Shown: positions 15,515 to 24,692, counted from the stretch's first letter. The stretch: DNA of 26,139 nt from JAUZRW01 sp964549915 (GCA_964549915.1 CAZJWX010000071.1:1-26139); one strand, 5' to 3'. Made by a program: numbers and translations. Notes: generated by a model not told the origin, from the sequence alone.

Positions 15515-18500
15515 TCACATGAGTTGAGCCATGAGCGCATCCACCTGTGTCAGCATCTGCGATAGGTCAGATTGCTCTGCGAGTACAAAATCGGGCACTT
15601 CGAGATCGAGCGGCGTTTGCGGCAGCGTCTTTCCACTCAGTGCCTGGTAGCGCTGCAAATACTGGATTCCCGGCGATTTCTCGTACAACGCCCGGTAGAG
15701 CGCGGCGGCTTCTTCACAGGCCGCCTCTTGCGAAGGATCGAGCTGCCAGATTGTATCGAGGATCAGGGCGCGTTCGCTGTCCTGCTGGCGCGTCTCCTCC
15801 AGCGTCCGCAGTTCATCGCATGCGTCGGCGGCACTGATGATCCCTGCCCGTGCGCGGAGTTCGATTTCGTAGACCGTTGCAGGGAATAGGACTTCATCGC
15901 GGGTGACCTCCTGCGCCAATTGCAGCGCTTCCCGGCAGCGCAACAGTGCTTCGCCATAGGACTGCTGTCCACCCAGGCACTGAGCGTCGCGCAAGAACCA
16001 GTACGACGTTTCGTAACGCAGCTTCAACGCCTGCCCCAACGCAATGACCTTTTGCGAAATCGCGCTGGCCTGCGCGTAGCGCTCCTGGGCGATGTCGATG
16101 TCGGCGAGCGTCCCCAGACAGATCGCTGCGCCACGTAGATTGCGCAGTTGCAGGTAGATGCGCAGCGCTCCCTGTGTGAAACGCGCCGACTGCCTATACG
16201 CACCGCGCAGGCGTGTGACGGTGGCGAGATTGTTCAGCGCCGTCGCGGTTCCCAGCAAATCCGCCAGTTCGTGATCATGGCGCAGCCCTTCCAGAAAATG
16301 CTGAGCGCCTCGCTCAAAATCATTCTGGCGTGCGTAGACAATGCCAATATTGGTGATGATCTTGCCGATGCGTCCGCGCTCATCCAACTGGCGGGCGATG
16401 CGCAGGGATTCGTTGTAATGGTAGAGCGACTTCTCGAAGTCATCCAGGTTGGCGTACACCGCGCCCAATCCGCCGTGGATCATGCCCAGCCCGGAAAGAT
16501 CGTCGTGCGTTTCCGCAATCGCCAGCGCCTGCTGCTGATAGTCCAGCGCCGTCTGGCTCTCGCCCTGACGCCAATAGGTCGAAGCCAATCCGCCGACGCT
16601 GCGGGAAAGTATCTTGTAATCTGCCACACGCTCGGCAATTGCCTGTGCCTTCTGCAAATACTGTATCGCTTCCGGGAAGAAGCCGCGATTACGCGCCAAC
16701 TGTCCCAGCCCCAGGTAGGCCCGCGCTTCGATGGCGGGCAGCTCTTCTGTTGAGGCGGTCTCCAACGCATCCTGGAAGGCCTGCCCCGCCGCATCCCATT
16801 CGCCCAGGTGGAAGAGCACTTCACCCAATTCCACCGTCCAGGTCACCCGGTCAGCGGAATCCTCCGTCATCTCGATGGCACGTTGGAGATGCACCCGCGC
16901 TTCCGCATTGGAATACATTTTCGCAGCCTCGCGCCCGGCCTTTGCCGCATATATCGCCTCCTGTGTCAGATTGCCCGCGCCATGCCAATGAAAGGCAATC
17001 TGCGCCGCAGCAGCGCCCCGCTCGATCAACTTCTCAGCAGAGCGCTGGTGCAGGCGTTGCCGCCGCATCGCATTGACCTGATTCCAGACCGCTTCCCGGA
17101 TCAAATCATGCTGAAAGGCGTAACGCGGTGGCTTCTCATCTTCCAGTGCACGCAGCAGACGCCAGCGCAAACCAGCATCAATTGCGTTGAAAACCTCTTC
17201 TTCGCTGCGCCCGCTGATCGCCTGGAAGACATCGCTGGGTAAGGCATCATTGACGGCTGCCATCGCTTCCAGGACTTGCTGCTGAGTGGCGGGCAGTTCG
17301 CCCAAGCGCCGTTTGACCAGTTCATGCAGGCTGGCGGGAATCGGCAGGCTCGTCTGTCCGTTGGCCTGTACATCGGCCTCTCGCAATTCGCTGAGGATTT
17401 CCGTCAGATACAGCGGGTTGCCGCCCGTCGCACGCAGCAAAGTCTCGCTCAGGTGCAGGACATCGGCCTGTTCTGGCAGCTTTGCCGCCACAAGCTGCTG
17501 CACGGCCTCGGCGCTCAGAGGACGCAGGGTCAGCGCCAGAGTCTTCGCACTCCGGGTTAGATCGCGAATCAGCGTGAGCAGCGCAGCGTTCTCTTCCGCC
17601 TCTTCGCTGCGGTAGAGGCCGACCATCAGCAGAGGGCTGTTGGAATCGGCAAAAGAGCGGCTACTGATGAACTGGAAGAGGTGCAGGCTGGCTTCATCCG
17701 ACCATTGCAGGTCATCCAGCAAGATCACCAGTGGGCGCGGCACTTCGAGTTGCAGCCGACGCAGCAACTGCACGACGGCCAGCGAAATATGCATCTCGCT
17801 GAAATCCGGGCGCGGCGTCTCCTGTGGCAACCGCAGCATGAGAGCGGGCAGCAGATAAGACAACTGCGCCAGCCAGTACGGATCAAAGGACTCCAGCGCT
17901 GCATCCGGCAAGCGCTGCAAGACAGCCTCCAGCACTTCGATCCAGGGGTGGTAAGGCGTATGCCGGGACGATTCGTGACAATGCCCTTGCAGCAGGTGGT
18001 GTGCGGGCAAACGCCGGGTGAATTCCGCCGCCAGACGGGTTTTGCCATCGCCCGCCGCCCCATCAATGAGGGCGACACCGCCGCTGGTCTGCCACTCGTC
18101 CCGCCAGGTCTGCGCAAGTTGCTCCTGTTCGGCATCGCGCCCGAAGAAATCGACTTCCCGTTCGACCTGCACCGGGGCGACGGGCGCAGCCGTCAGCCGG
18201 AGAAGCTCCAATGCGGGAACGCTGCCGCCGCGAAACGCCTCCTGCAGACGCAGCAGGTCATCAGAGGGTTCGACTGCCAATTCTTTGCGCAAGATGTCGC
18301 GGCAGCGCTCGAACTGCTGGATCGCTTTGTCGCGTTGGTTCAACTGCGCGTAGAGCCAGATCAAACGGCTATGCGCCTGTTCCAGCAGCGAATTGGTTCG
18401 CAGCAGACGCTCCGTCCAGGCGATGGCTTCCAGGTATTTCCCCACGAGAATCAATTGATCCACATTGGCGAGCAATCCGCGCTCATACAACTGGTTCAGC

Positions 18501-19000
18501 CGGGAACGTTCGGCGATCAACCAGAACTCAAATTCGGGCGCGTCACGCAGTTCCAGGCCACTCAAGTACTCGCCGCGATACATCTCCAGCACTTCGCGCA
18601 GTTGAGTCTGCGGCAGGGAATTGCGCGGCAACCGTTCCAGTGTGGACTGGAAGGTCAACGAATCGACGGAGGCCAGCTCATGGTTGAAAGCGACAGTGCG
18701 ATTGTCGATCAGCAGGGCTTCGGCGTGCAGTTTTCGCCGCAGGCGGCTGAGATGCCAGCGCAGCGCCCCGGCGGGGTCGGACGCTTCCTGGCAGAAGAGA
18801 CTGAACAATTCCACACGGCTGTGATGATCTGGCGTGGAGGCCAGATACGCCAGCACTGCGCGGGTCTTGCGGCTGAGGCCATCAACGGCTTGCCCATTGA
18901 CGGCAGCTTGAAACGAGCCGAGGGTCTGAATCTGGATGGTCTGGTTTGCCACGATGCCGCTCACTTCAACTATAAGAGTCCGACGCTGGTGCCCCCCCAT
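15515..19000 (-). CDS. Giant BTAD-AAA-TPR transcriptional regulator
   Basis: A 1161-residue SARP/AfsR/MalT-like regulator. N-terminal winged helix (about 20-95: IQIQTLGSFQAAVNG, KTRAVLAYLA, LRWHLSRLRRKL), then a bacterial transcriptional activation domain (about 115-260). The NTPase follows, with Walker A GAAGDGKT (314-321) and Walker B VILLDDLQWSDE (from 425). The C-terminal half is tandem TPR-like repeats, for example AIQYLQKAQAIAERV and ALDYQQQALAIAETH. Such proteins integrate a signal through the NTPase and TPR parts and activate nearby genes. ATG 19000 is chosen because TGCTATACT lies at 19034-19042, so the in-frame extension to 19078 would start upstream of the promoter; GTG 18952 is a possible later start. 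Divergent from the nuclease-esterase-peptidase genes, which are plausible but unproven targets. Confidence 0.9.
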   Translation of the reverse strand: MGGHQRRTLIVEVSGIVANQTIQIQTLGSFQAAVNGQAVDGLSRKTRAVLAYLASTPDHHSRVELFSLFCQEASDPAGALRWHLSRLRRKLHAEALLIDNRTVAFNHELASVDSLTFQSTLERLPRNSLPQTQLREVLEMYRGEYLSGLELRDAPEFEFWLIAERSRLNQLYERGLLANVDQLILVGKYLEAIAWTERLLRTNSLLEQAHSRLIWLYAQLNQRDKAIQQFERCRDILRKELAVEPSDDLLRLQEAFRGGSVPALELLRLTAAPVAPVQVEREVDFFGRDAEQEQLAQTWRDEWQTSGGVALIDGAAGDGKTRLAAEFTRRLPAHHLLQGHCHESSRHTPYHPWIEVLEAVLQRLPDAALESFDPYWLAQLSYLLPALMLRLPQETPRPDFSEMHISLAVVQLLRRLQLEVPRPLVILLDDLQWSDEASLHLFQFISSRSFADSNSPLLMVGLYRSEEAEENAALLTLIRDLTRSAKTLALTLRPLSAEAVQQLVAAKLPEQADVLHLSETLLRATGGNPLYLTEILSELREADVQANGQTSLPIPASLHELVKRRLGELPATQQQVLEAMAAVNDALPSDVFQAISGRSEEEVFNAIDAGLRWRLLRALEDEKPPRYAFQHDLIREAVWNQVNAMRRQRLHQRSAEKLIERGAAAAQIAFHWHGAGNLTQEAIYAAKAGREAAKMYSNAEARVHLQRAIEMTEDSADRVTWTVELGEVLFHLGEWDAAGQAFQDALETASTEELPAIEARAYLGLGQLARNRGFFPEAIQYLQKAQAIAERVADYKILSRSVGGLASTYWRQGESQTALDYQQQALAIAETHDDLSGLGMIHGGLGAVYANLDDFEKSLYHYNESLRIARQLDERGRIGKIITNIGIVYARQNDFERGAQHFLEGLRHDHELADLLGTATALNNLATVTRLRGAYRQSARFTQGALRIYLQLRNLRGAAICLGTLADIDIAQERYAQASAISQKVIALGQALKLRYETSYWFLRDAQCLGGQQSYGEALLRCREALQLAQEVTRDEVLFPATVYEIELRARAGIISAADACDELRTLEETRQQDSERALILDTIWQLDPSQEAACEEAAALYRALYEKSPGIQYLQRYQALSGKTLPQTPLDLEVPDFVLAEQSDLSQMLTQVDALMAQLM

Positions 19001-19011
19001 CCCTGAGATCT

Positions 19012-19029
19012 GTAATTCCCCCCGTAATT
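19012..19029 (-). repeat. Direct repeat AATTAC at 12-bp spacing in the BTAD leader
   Basis: On the minus strand AATTAC occurs at 19029-19024 and again at 19017-19012, a 12-base period close to one helical turn, straddling the expected transcription start. SARP-type regulators bind short direct repeats about a helical turn apart, so this could be an autoregulatory site. Only two copies are seen. Confidence 0.3.
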
Positions 19030-19033
19030 GGTC

Positions 19034-19042
19034 AGTATAGCA
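19034..19042 (-). promoter_or_regulatory. Extended -10 promoter of the BTAD regulator
   Basis: TGCTATACT on the minus strand, 33 bases before ATG 19000. Same 9-mer as at 5109-5117. No -35 is seen. Confidence 0.5.
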
Positions 19043-19154
19043 CTCTTCCAGGGATCGCGTGGCGGCTGCGCAGGGCAATCGGCGGGTGACGTAGGGGCAG
19101 AGCCAGGTATGGGCTGCAACGCCGCCAAAGCCATCGCTGTAGGAGGATGAGATA

Positions 19155-19163
19155 TGCTACAAT
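19155..19163 (+). promoter_or_regulatory. Extended -10 promoter of the nuclease operon
   Basis: TGCTACAAT, identical to the elp3 element at 7040-7048, 34 bases before ATG 19198. No -35 is seen. It is divergent from the BTAD promoter 113 bases away. Confidence 0.5.
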
Positions 19164-19197
19164 CTGGCTCAATTTGCCACCCAAAGATCGAGACTGG

Positions 19198-19716
19198 ATG
19201 ATGAAACGACTCTTTCTGCTGACACTGCTGCTGGCGCTGCTGCCGGCCTGCGATACACTTCTGGTTCCCGCCACGCCACCCGGTGGCGGTCCACCGAGTA
19301 GCATTGATGGCGAGACCGCAACGGTCATTGATGTGATTGACGGCGATACGATTGACGTACTGCTGAACGGCGTCGAAGAGCGCGTGCGCTACGTGGGTAT
19401 CAACACCCCGGAGCGCGACGAAGTCTGCTACGATGAGGCGACCGCCGCCAACGCGGGCTTCGTGGATGGGCAGGTCATCACGATGGTTCCGGATGAGTCG
19501 GATCGCGACCGCTACGGACGGCTGCTGCGATACATCTATGTGGGCGATCTCTTCGTGAACCAGGAGATGATCGTACGTGGTTATGCCGAGGCGGTGCTCT
19601 ACGAGCCGGATGACCGCTTCCATGAGGTCTTCGTCTCGCTGGAACGCGAAGCAGCGCGGGCCTCGCGTGGCTGCCACCCGACGGGTATCTTCAATGATGG
19701 CAGCACGACCCGCTAG
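19198..19716 (+). CDS. Staphylococcal-nuclease-like (thermonuclease) lipoprotein
   Basis: A 172-residue secreted, probably lipid-anchored nuclease. Lipoprotein signal MMKRLFLL with LLPAC (Cys18), then a Pro/Gly-rich linker. The SNase domain (about 40-160) retains the catalytic set: VIDGDT (Ca-binding Asp50), RYVGINTPE with Arg64 and Glu72, and DRYGRLLRY with Arg108, equivalent to Arg35, Glu43 and Arg87 of staphylococcal nuclease. It should cut DNA or RNA in a calcium-dependent manner outside the cytoplasm. The ATG at 19198 or 19201 starts the signal peptide; the in-frame extension to 19147 covers the promoter. The next gene's ribosome-binding site overlaps this stop codon, so the two are co-translated. 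Possible role: nutrient scavenging or degradation of extracellular nucleic acid. Confidence 0.92.
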   Translation: MMKRLFLLTLLLALLPACDTLLVPATPPGGGPPSSIDGETATVIDVIDGDTIDVLLNGVEERVRYVGINTPERDEVCYDEATAANAGFVDGQVITMVPDESDRDRYGRLLRYIYVGDLFVNQEMIVRGYAEAVLYEPDDRFHEVFVSLEREAARASRGCHPTGIFNDGSTTR

Positions 19717-19720
19717 GAGG
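19715..19720 (+). promoter_or_regulatory. Consensus ribosome-binding site overlapping a stop codon
   Basis: AGGAGG shares two bases with the nuclease TAG stop and lies eight bases before ATG 19729. This couples the esterase to the nuclease and fixes its start. Confidence 0.75.
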
Positions 19721-19728
19721 CCGACCGC

Positions 19729-20526
19729 ATGAGCGAACTGCCGAAGCTGCTTCCCGGCGCGGAACCCCAATTTTACCGGGGCAATGAAATCGGCGTGCTG
19801 GTCGTCCATGGCTTCATGGCTGCGCCGCCAGAAGTCGCCTGGGCGGGCGCACACCTCGCCGAAGAAGGCTACACAGTCTACGTCCCACGCCTGACCGGAC
19901 ATGGAATCGACCATCGGCACATGCAGCGGATGCGCTGGCAGGACTGGTACGGTCAGGTGTTGGATGGCTACCAGATCCTACGCCAGCAGTGCGAAGCGGT
20001 CTTCGTCATGGGACACAGCATGGGTGGCCTGCTCTCCATTTTGCTGGCGGCAGAGACCCCTGACCTCTCCGGGGTCATCATTGCGGCCTCACCGCTGCTG
20101 CTGGCGAATCGGCTGATGCCCTATTCACGGTTGCTGGCTCCCTTCCGCGCATACACCGAACATCCCAGCGAACCGGAACTGAACGCCGAAATCGAGGCGG
20201 AGCAGGCGCGGCGCGGCGAACCGATCCACAGCCGGGTGCATTATTCCACCTGGTCAACACGCGCCGTGCACGAACTATACCTGCTCACCGGTCTGGCGAA
20301 TGAGCATCTGCCGCGAGTCATGCAACCGCTGCTGCTGATCTACGCGCAGCAAGACCTCAACATCCCACCCCGGAATATCGAAGTCATCCGTGCCACTGTG
20401 CAAAGCACCGATATTGAAGAACGCATACTGGAACGCGGCGGACACATCATCTTCCAGGATGTTGACCGAGACATCGCCATTCAGGCCGTCGCGGATTTCA
20501 TCAAACGCCGTGCGGGTGAACCGTGA
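19729..20526 (+). CDS. Alpha/beta hydrolase, carboxylesterase/monoacylglycerol lipase type
   Basis: A 265-residue cytoplasmic serine hydrolase. VLVVHGFMAAP (oxyanion hole), nucleophile elbow FVMGHSMGG with Ser97, acid Asp209 in YAQQDLNIPP, and base His239 in ERGGHIIFQD form an intact triad; RLTGHGID lies between. The pattern is that of Est30-like carboxylesterases and monoacylglycerol lipases, which hydrolyse short-chain or monoacyl esters. Length (about 250 residues) is normal for the family. There is no signal peptide, unlike the nuclease it is coupled to. Start ATG 19729 with AGGAGG. The M24 peptidase follows 57 bases later. Substrate not determinable. Confidence 0.9.
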   Translation: MSELPKLLPGAEPQFYRGNEIGVLVVHGFMAAPPEVAWAGAHLAEEGYTVYVPRLTGHGIDHRHMQRMRWQDWYGQVLDGYQILRQQCEAVFVMGHSMGGLLSILLAAETPDLSGVIIAASPLLLANRLMPYSRLLAPFRAYTEHPSEPELNAEIEAEQARRGEPIHSRVHYSTWSTRAVHELYLLTGLANEHLPRVMQPLLLIYAQQDLNIPPRNIEVIRATVQSTDIEERILERGGHIIFQDVDRDIAIQAVADFIKRRAGEP

Positions 20527-20583
20527 CGCAACCTGTGGCAAGATAAGGCTGACGAACTTGAACGACACGGAAGGAAAACAGCT

Positions 20584-21813
20584 ATGAAATCGGATATTGA
20601 TCGTCTGATGGCGGCGCGCGGTCTGGATGCGCTCATGATTGCCGGGGGCGAGGGCTACAGCGAAGTGCGCGATTACATGACCAATGGGGCGCACATCACA
20701 GGCGGGATCATCATCAAGAAGTACAGCGCGGATCCGCTGCTGGTTGTCAGTGGGATGGAGACCGAAGAGGCCAGGAAGAGCGGTTACCCGGTGCAAAGTT
20801 GGGGCACGTTGGGCTACTACGATCTGCTGCAAGAACACTCGCCGGAAGAAGCCCAGGTGCGCATGTGGCAGCGCTGCCTGCAAGCCGCCGGACTCGAATC
20901 CGGCACGGTGGGCATGTACGGGCGCGGCGACATCAACCGCTATGTCGAATTGGTGCGCATGGCGAACGCCATCTTGCACGACTACCGCTTCATCGGCGAG
21001 ACGGGAACGACGCTCTTCGACGAAGCCTTCCTGACCAAGGATGCGCAGGAAATCGCCCGCCTGGAGGCCATTGCCCAGCGCACGAACGAAGTCATGCAGG
21101 CCACCTGGGATATGATCGCCAGCCATCGCGCCAACGATGATGAAATCCTGGTGGATACAGACGGCGATGTCTTGACCATCGGCGCGGTGAAACGCTTCGT
21201 GCGCGTGCAATTGATGGAACGCGGCCTGGAAGACACGGGCATGATCTTCGCCCAGGGACGCGACGCCGGGTTCCCGCACAGTCGGGGCGAAGAAGCCGAC
21301 CCGGTACGGCTGGGGAAATCCATCGTCTTCGACCTCTTCCCGCGCGAATTGGGCGGCGGCTATCACCACGATATGACGCGCACCTGGTGCATCGGCTATG
21401 CACCGCCGGAAGTACAAAAAGCCTACGATCAGGTCATGCAGGCCTTCGACCTCGCCATCGAGTCCTATGGCCTGGGCAAACCGACCCATCTGATGCAGGA
21501 AGCAGTCATGGAATTCTTCGAGGCCAACGGGCATCCTACGCTGCGCACCGATTCGAGCACGCAGTCCGGGTATGTACACAGCCTGGGGCACGGCATCGGT
21601 CTCAACATCCATGAACGCCCATCGGTAAGCCACATCCGCCGCGAGGACACCTGGCAGGTGGGCAATGCTGTCACGATTGAGCCGGGGCTGTATTACCCGG
21701 AACAGGGCTTCGGCATCCGCGTAGAAGACCTCTTCATCGTCATGGAAGATGGGTCGCTGCGCTCCTTCACGCCCTTCCGCAAAGACCTGGTGCTGCCCCT
21801 GAACGACTCGTGA
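20584..21813 (+). CDS. M24-family metallopeptidase (Xaa-Pro aminopeptidase-like)
   Basis: A 409-residue cytoplasmic enzyme with the two-domain creatinase/prolidase architecture. The N-terminal half is the alpha/beta regulatory domain and residues about 160-395 the pita-bread catalytic domain. All five metal ligands are present: Asp250 (IVFDLFP), Asp263 (YHHDMTRT), His336 (HSLGHGIGL), Glu366 (VTIEPGLY) and Glu381 (IRVEDLF). The family releases N-terminal residues preceding proline or splits Xaa-Pro dipeptides using two divalent metals. Start ATG 20584 follows a GGAAGGA purine run. Third gene in line with the nuclease and esterase; likely the same transcript, though the 57-base gap leaves room for its own promoter. 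The exact peptide specificity is not visible. Confidence 0.92.
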   Translation: MKSDIDRLMAARGLDALMIAGGEGYSEVRDYMTNGAHITGGIIIKKYSADPLLVVSGMETEEARKSGYPVQSWGTLGYYDLLQEHSPEEAQVRMWQRCLQAAGLESGTVGMYGRGDINRYVELVRMANAILHDYRFIGETGTTLFDEAFLTKDAQEIARLEAIAQRTNEVMQATWDMIASHRANDDEILVDTDGDVLTIGAVKRFVRVQLMERGLEDTGMIFAQGRDAGFPHSRGEEADPVRLGKSIVFDLFPRELGGGYHHDMTRTWCIGYAPPEVQKAYDQVMQAFDLAIESYGLGKPTHLMQEAVMEFFEANGHPTLRTDSSTQSGYVHSLGHGIGLNIHERPSVSHIRREDTWQVGNAVTIEPGLYYPEQGFGIRVEDLFIVMEDGSLRSFTPFRKDLVLPLNDS

Positions 21814-21925
21814 GGCGGCTGCATTAAGACCCTGAAAAAATTCGCCTGCAGAGCGCGGGGTGCGCTCGATTCTGTGTTACTGTGAGGAAGCGAAAATTGC
21901 TTGTAACTGGAGCGAAGGACATATC

Positions 21926-23503
21926 ATGAAAAAGCTCTTTGGTGTGCTTCTGGTCGCGCTGCTGCTGGTGATGAGTACAGCCGTGAATGCGCAGTCGGGT
22001 TCGGGTAAGGGCGGTGACGACGACGACCCCACGCCGACTCCCGTGCCGGATACGCAGCCGACGACGGTTCCTACCGACGCCACGCTGGCGATCACCATCG
22101 CCGAGCCAGATCAAGACGAGGTGAGTACCCTGCTGGAACAGGGCAGCCAATCCGTCGAGGTCGGCGATTTGCTGCGCTACGAGACCTTCGACGAAGAAGA
22201 TGCCTGGGAACTCTACGAAGACCCCGGCCAGGGTTATCTGCGGGTGGATGACGGGCGTTACCTGATTTACGCGACGGAAGAGGGCAGTTTCCTCTGGGGG
22301 CAGGATACGGTCACCTATACCGATACGATCTTTCAGGCCGTCACCGACCAGATTTCCAGCGAGCCGAACAACGGCTACGGCCTGATGTGCCGCGCTGATC
22401 CCAACAACACCAGCGCAGGCTATCACTTCTGGATCAGCGGCGATGGTTTCGCCAGCATTTTGCTGGTCACGGAGAGCGCCTTCGAGTATCTGGTGGACTG
22501 GCAGCGCCAGGATCTGATCAACCAGGGGCAGGAACAGAATGAGATCACCGCCGTGTGCAGCGGCGAGTACCTCGCGCTCTACATCAACGGCACACTGGCG
22601 CTGGAAACCACAGACGACACCTTCAGCGAAGGGGTGGCGGGACTCTCCGCTGTGACCTTCGAAGACGGGACGGACGTGGAAATCGCCTACGACGAAGTGC
22701 GCATCTGGGATGCCAGCAGCGACAGCAGTGACGGGAGCGACGAAGATACGTCGCTGGGGGGCTTGTTCGGCAGTGAGGGCGACCAGGACGAACCCGGGGA
22801 CGACGAGCCACCCCAGGAAGGCGGACTCAGCGGTCTCTTCGGCGATGACTCCGCCAGCGATCCTGCCGCCGGGGGCGATGACACAGACGCCCGCCGCCTC
22901 GCCATGGAAGATGCACTCACCCAGAGCGGCGATTTCGAACTGGGCGACCTGCTGCGCTACGAGACCTTTGACGACAACGATGCCTGGGAATTATTCGAAT
23001 TCGATGATGGCTCTGGCTGGCTGCGTGTGATTGACGGCGCCTATCGCATTTATAACTCCGAAGTCGGGATTCTCTGGGGGCAGGAAACGGAAGTCTACGG
23101 GGATGTGGTCATCGAAGTCGATGCCGCTATGCTCTCCGATGATGCGATCAACGGCTACGGCCTGATGTGCCGTGCGGACCCCGAAAATACCTTGGATGGC
23201 TATCACTTCTATGTGTCGGGCGATGGCTTCTACGCGATTGCCATTTCCGTCGAGGGAGAAGTCGAAACCCTGGTCGAGTTCCAGGAGTCCAGCGCGATCA
23301 ATCCTGCGCCAGAGGAGAATCGCCTCGGTGTCATCTGCGCTGATGATTACCTGGGCTTCTACGTGAACGGGCAACTTGTGGAAGAGATCACAGACAGCAC
23401 CTACAGCACGGGCGCAGTTGGTCTCACGACGGTCATGTTCGAAGACACCGCTGAGGTGGTGGCGACTTTCGACAATCTGCACGTCTGGGAAGTCACGCAT
23501 TGA
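21926..23503 (+). CDS. Secreted protein with two duplicated laminin-G-like domains
   Basis: A 525-residue exported protein. Signal peptide MKKLFGVLLVALLLVMSTAVNAQ, then a Gly/Asp/Thr/Pro-rich linker. Two homologous domains (about 78-262 and 338-525) start LLRYETFD and end at Trp261 and Trp521, exactly 260 residues apart. Shared features are WGQ, NGYGLMCRADP, GYHF, SGDGF and LYING/FYVNG. Each has two Cys that probably pair. The pattern matches concanavalin-A/laminin-G-type beta-sandwich domains often attached to Chloroflexota extracellular or kinase proteins; sugar or protein binding is the likely role. The inter-domain linker is acidic and disordered. Start ATG 21926 follows GAAGGA (21914-21919). 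The TGA stop lies at the very end of a TnpB element, and only four residues follow the last domain. Confidence 0.8.
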   Translation: MKKLFGVLLVALLLVMSTAVNAQSGSGKGGDDDDPTPTPVPDTQPTTVPTDATLAITIAEPDQDEVSTLLEQGSQSVEVGDLLRYETFDEEDAWELYEDPGQGYLRVDDGRYLIYATEEGSFLWGQDTVTYTDTIFQAVTDQISSEPNNGYGLMCRADPNNTSAGYHFWISGDGFASILLVTESAFEYLVDWQRQDLINQGQEQNEITAVCSGEYLALYINGTLALETTDDTFSEGVAGLSAVTFEDGTDVEIAYDEVRIWDASSDSSDGSDEDTSLGGLFGSEGDQDEPGDDEPPQEGGLSGLFGDDSASDPAAGGDDTDARRLAMEDALTQSGDFELGDLLRYETFDDNDAWELFEFDDGSGWLRVIDGAYRIYNSEVGILWGQETEVYGDVVIEVDAAMLSDDAINGYGLMCRADPENTLDGYHFYVSGDGFYAIAISVEGEVETLVEFQESSAINPAPEENRLGVICADDYLGFYVNGQLVEEITDSTYSTGAVGLTTVMFEDTAEVVATFDNLHVWEVTH

Positions 23504-23640
23504 CATACTCCCCACGGATCAATCCGGGGGGGGATTCTTAGCTTCAGGCAGGGCTGCGGGATTCCGCCGAAGCCGTTTCCCGTCTGACAACCCCTAAGCT
23601 GTGGGTTGATGCCCCAACCCGTTTGATATTTATCGCTGCA
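23500..23640 (-). ncRNA. Candidate omega (right-end) guide RNA
   Basis: In characterised TnpB elements the 3' end of tnpB and the adjacent right end yield the omega RNA, whose last bases continue into flanking DNA as the guide. Here the region covers the tnpB tail, the AAGAATCCCC stretch and the right-end hairpin. If it is functional, the guide would be read from inside the 3' end of the laminin-G gene (antisense, from about 23499 downward). Boundaries are inferred; nothing but position and the hairpin supports it. Confidence 0.35.
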
Positions 23641-24692
23641 TTGTGGTCACGGTCTATCACTAACCCGCAGTCACAATGCAGTGTTCGTTCTCGCAAACTC
23701 AGTTTGTGTTTCTGGCCACAACCGCTGCAAACGGATGTGGTCGGTTCCCAACGGTCAATTTGAACCACCCGCGCCCCGCGTTTATCCGCGACATGCTGCA
23801 AGATGGAGAGAAACTCACTGAAGGCAAGGTCACTGACTTTGCGCCCCCACAATCGCTGCATGGCTTTGATGTGCAAATCCTCAAAGACCATCTCCGCATA
23901 TACGTCACACAGATCATGAGCCAGCTTGAAAAACCAATCACGGCGCTTGTTGGCGATGTCATTGTGGGCCTTTGCGAGCCGATGCGTTGCCCGTTTGCGG
24001 TTGTTGCTGCCGTCTTGCTTGCGTGATAGCTCACGGTTCAATGCTGCAATTTTGCGCTGCGACTGCTTGAAGAACTGCGGTGACGCGATGACCTGCCCTT
24101 CATCGTTGGTTAGGAAGTGCTTTAACCCGAAGTCGAATCCCCCGGTTTGACCCGCAGTGGATTCAGGAAGTGGCACACTCATCACCAGCGAGAAAGCCAG
24201 CCACAACCGACCGAAGCTGTCGCGTTTGACTGTCACCGTTTTGATTCTGCCGTCGATTTCACGCGATTTGACGAACTTATAGGTGCGCCCCAGTATCCGA
24301 ACCTTGTTGCCACTGAGCAGTTTCCATCCCGCTTGTTTCAGCGTGAACGACTTGTATTGTTTCACGTTCTTGAAACGTGGGAATCCGCCCTGACCACTGA
24401 AAAACCGCTTGTAGGCTTTTTCGAGCCGCTGCACCACATCCTGTACCGCCTGCGAGCCAAGTTTCTGCCAGTACCCATAGCGAATACTCCGCTTTCGCAA
24501 TCTGGCAATGTGGCGCTGAAGTTCGTTGAACGAAATGGTTTTCCCGGTCAGCTTGTAGTATCGCTTGCTCAACGCCAGCGCGTGGTTCCAAATGATACCC
24601 GCAATATCAATCGCGTTCACAAGATGCTTGTTGCGCTTGGTCTGGTACAGTCGATATTTATATGTGCGTCGAACTTCGATATACTGCGTCAT
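23544..24692 (-). CDS. tnpB: TnpB RNA-guided endonuclease
   Basis: A 382-residue TnpB, close to the usual 370-410. N-terminal RNA/DNA-binding region with YKYRLYQTKRN and FPRFKN; RuvC catalytic residues Asp187 (GGFDFGL), Glu271 (VFEDLHI) and Asp349 (IDRDHNAAINI); a zinc finger between them with Cys322, Cys325, Cys340 and Cys342 (VCSGCG and LHCDCG). The frame is intact, so the nuclease is probably active. Characterised TnpBs cut DNA next to a short target-adjacent motif guided by an RNA from the element's right end, which helps retain the element. Start is ATG 24692 (MTQYIEV); the extension to 24761 would run through the left-end hairpin. The C-terminal tail VRRETASAESRSPA is typical for the subgroup and overlaps the guide RNA region. 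Confidence 0.92.
   Translation of the reverse strand: MTQYIEVRRTYKYRLYQTKRNKHLVNAIDIAGIIWNHALALSKRYYKLTGKTISFNELQRHIARLRKRSIRYGYWQKLGSQAVQDVVQRLEKAYKRFFSGQGGFPRFKNVKQYKSFTLKQAGWKLLSGNKVRILGRTYKFVKSREIDGRIKTVTVKRDSFGRLWLAFSLVMSVPLPESTAGQTGGFDFGLKHFLTNDEGQVIASPQFFKQSQRKIAALNRELSRKQDGSNNRKRATHRLAKAHNDIANKRRDWFFKLAHDLCDVYAEMVFEDLHIKAMQRLWGRKVSDLAFSEFLSILQHVADKRGARVVQIDRWEPTTSVCSGCGQKHKLSLRERTLHCDCGLVIDRDHNAAINIKRVGASTHSLGVVRRETASAESRSPA

Noticed and set aside
17681..19006. 441-residue plus-strand frame
   Set aside because: It is antisense to the BTAD regulator, whose domains are unmistakable; its composition (many Gln, Arg, Phe) is that of a shadow frame.
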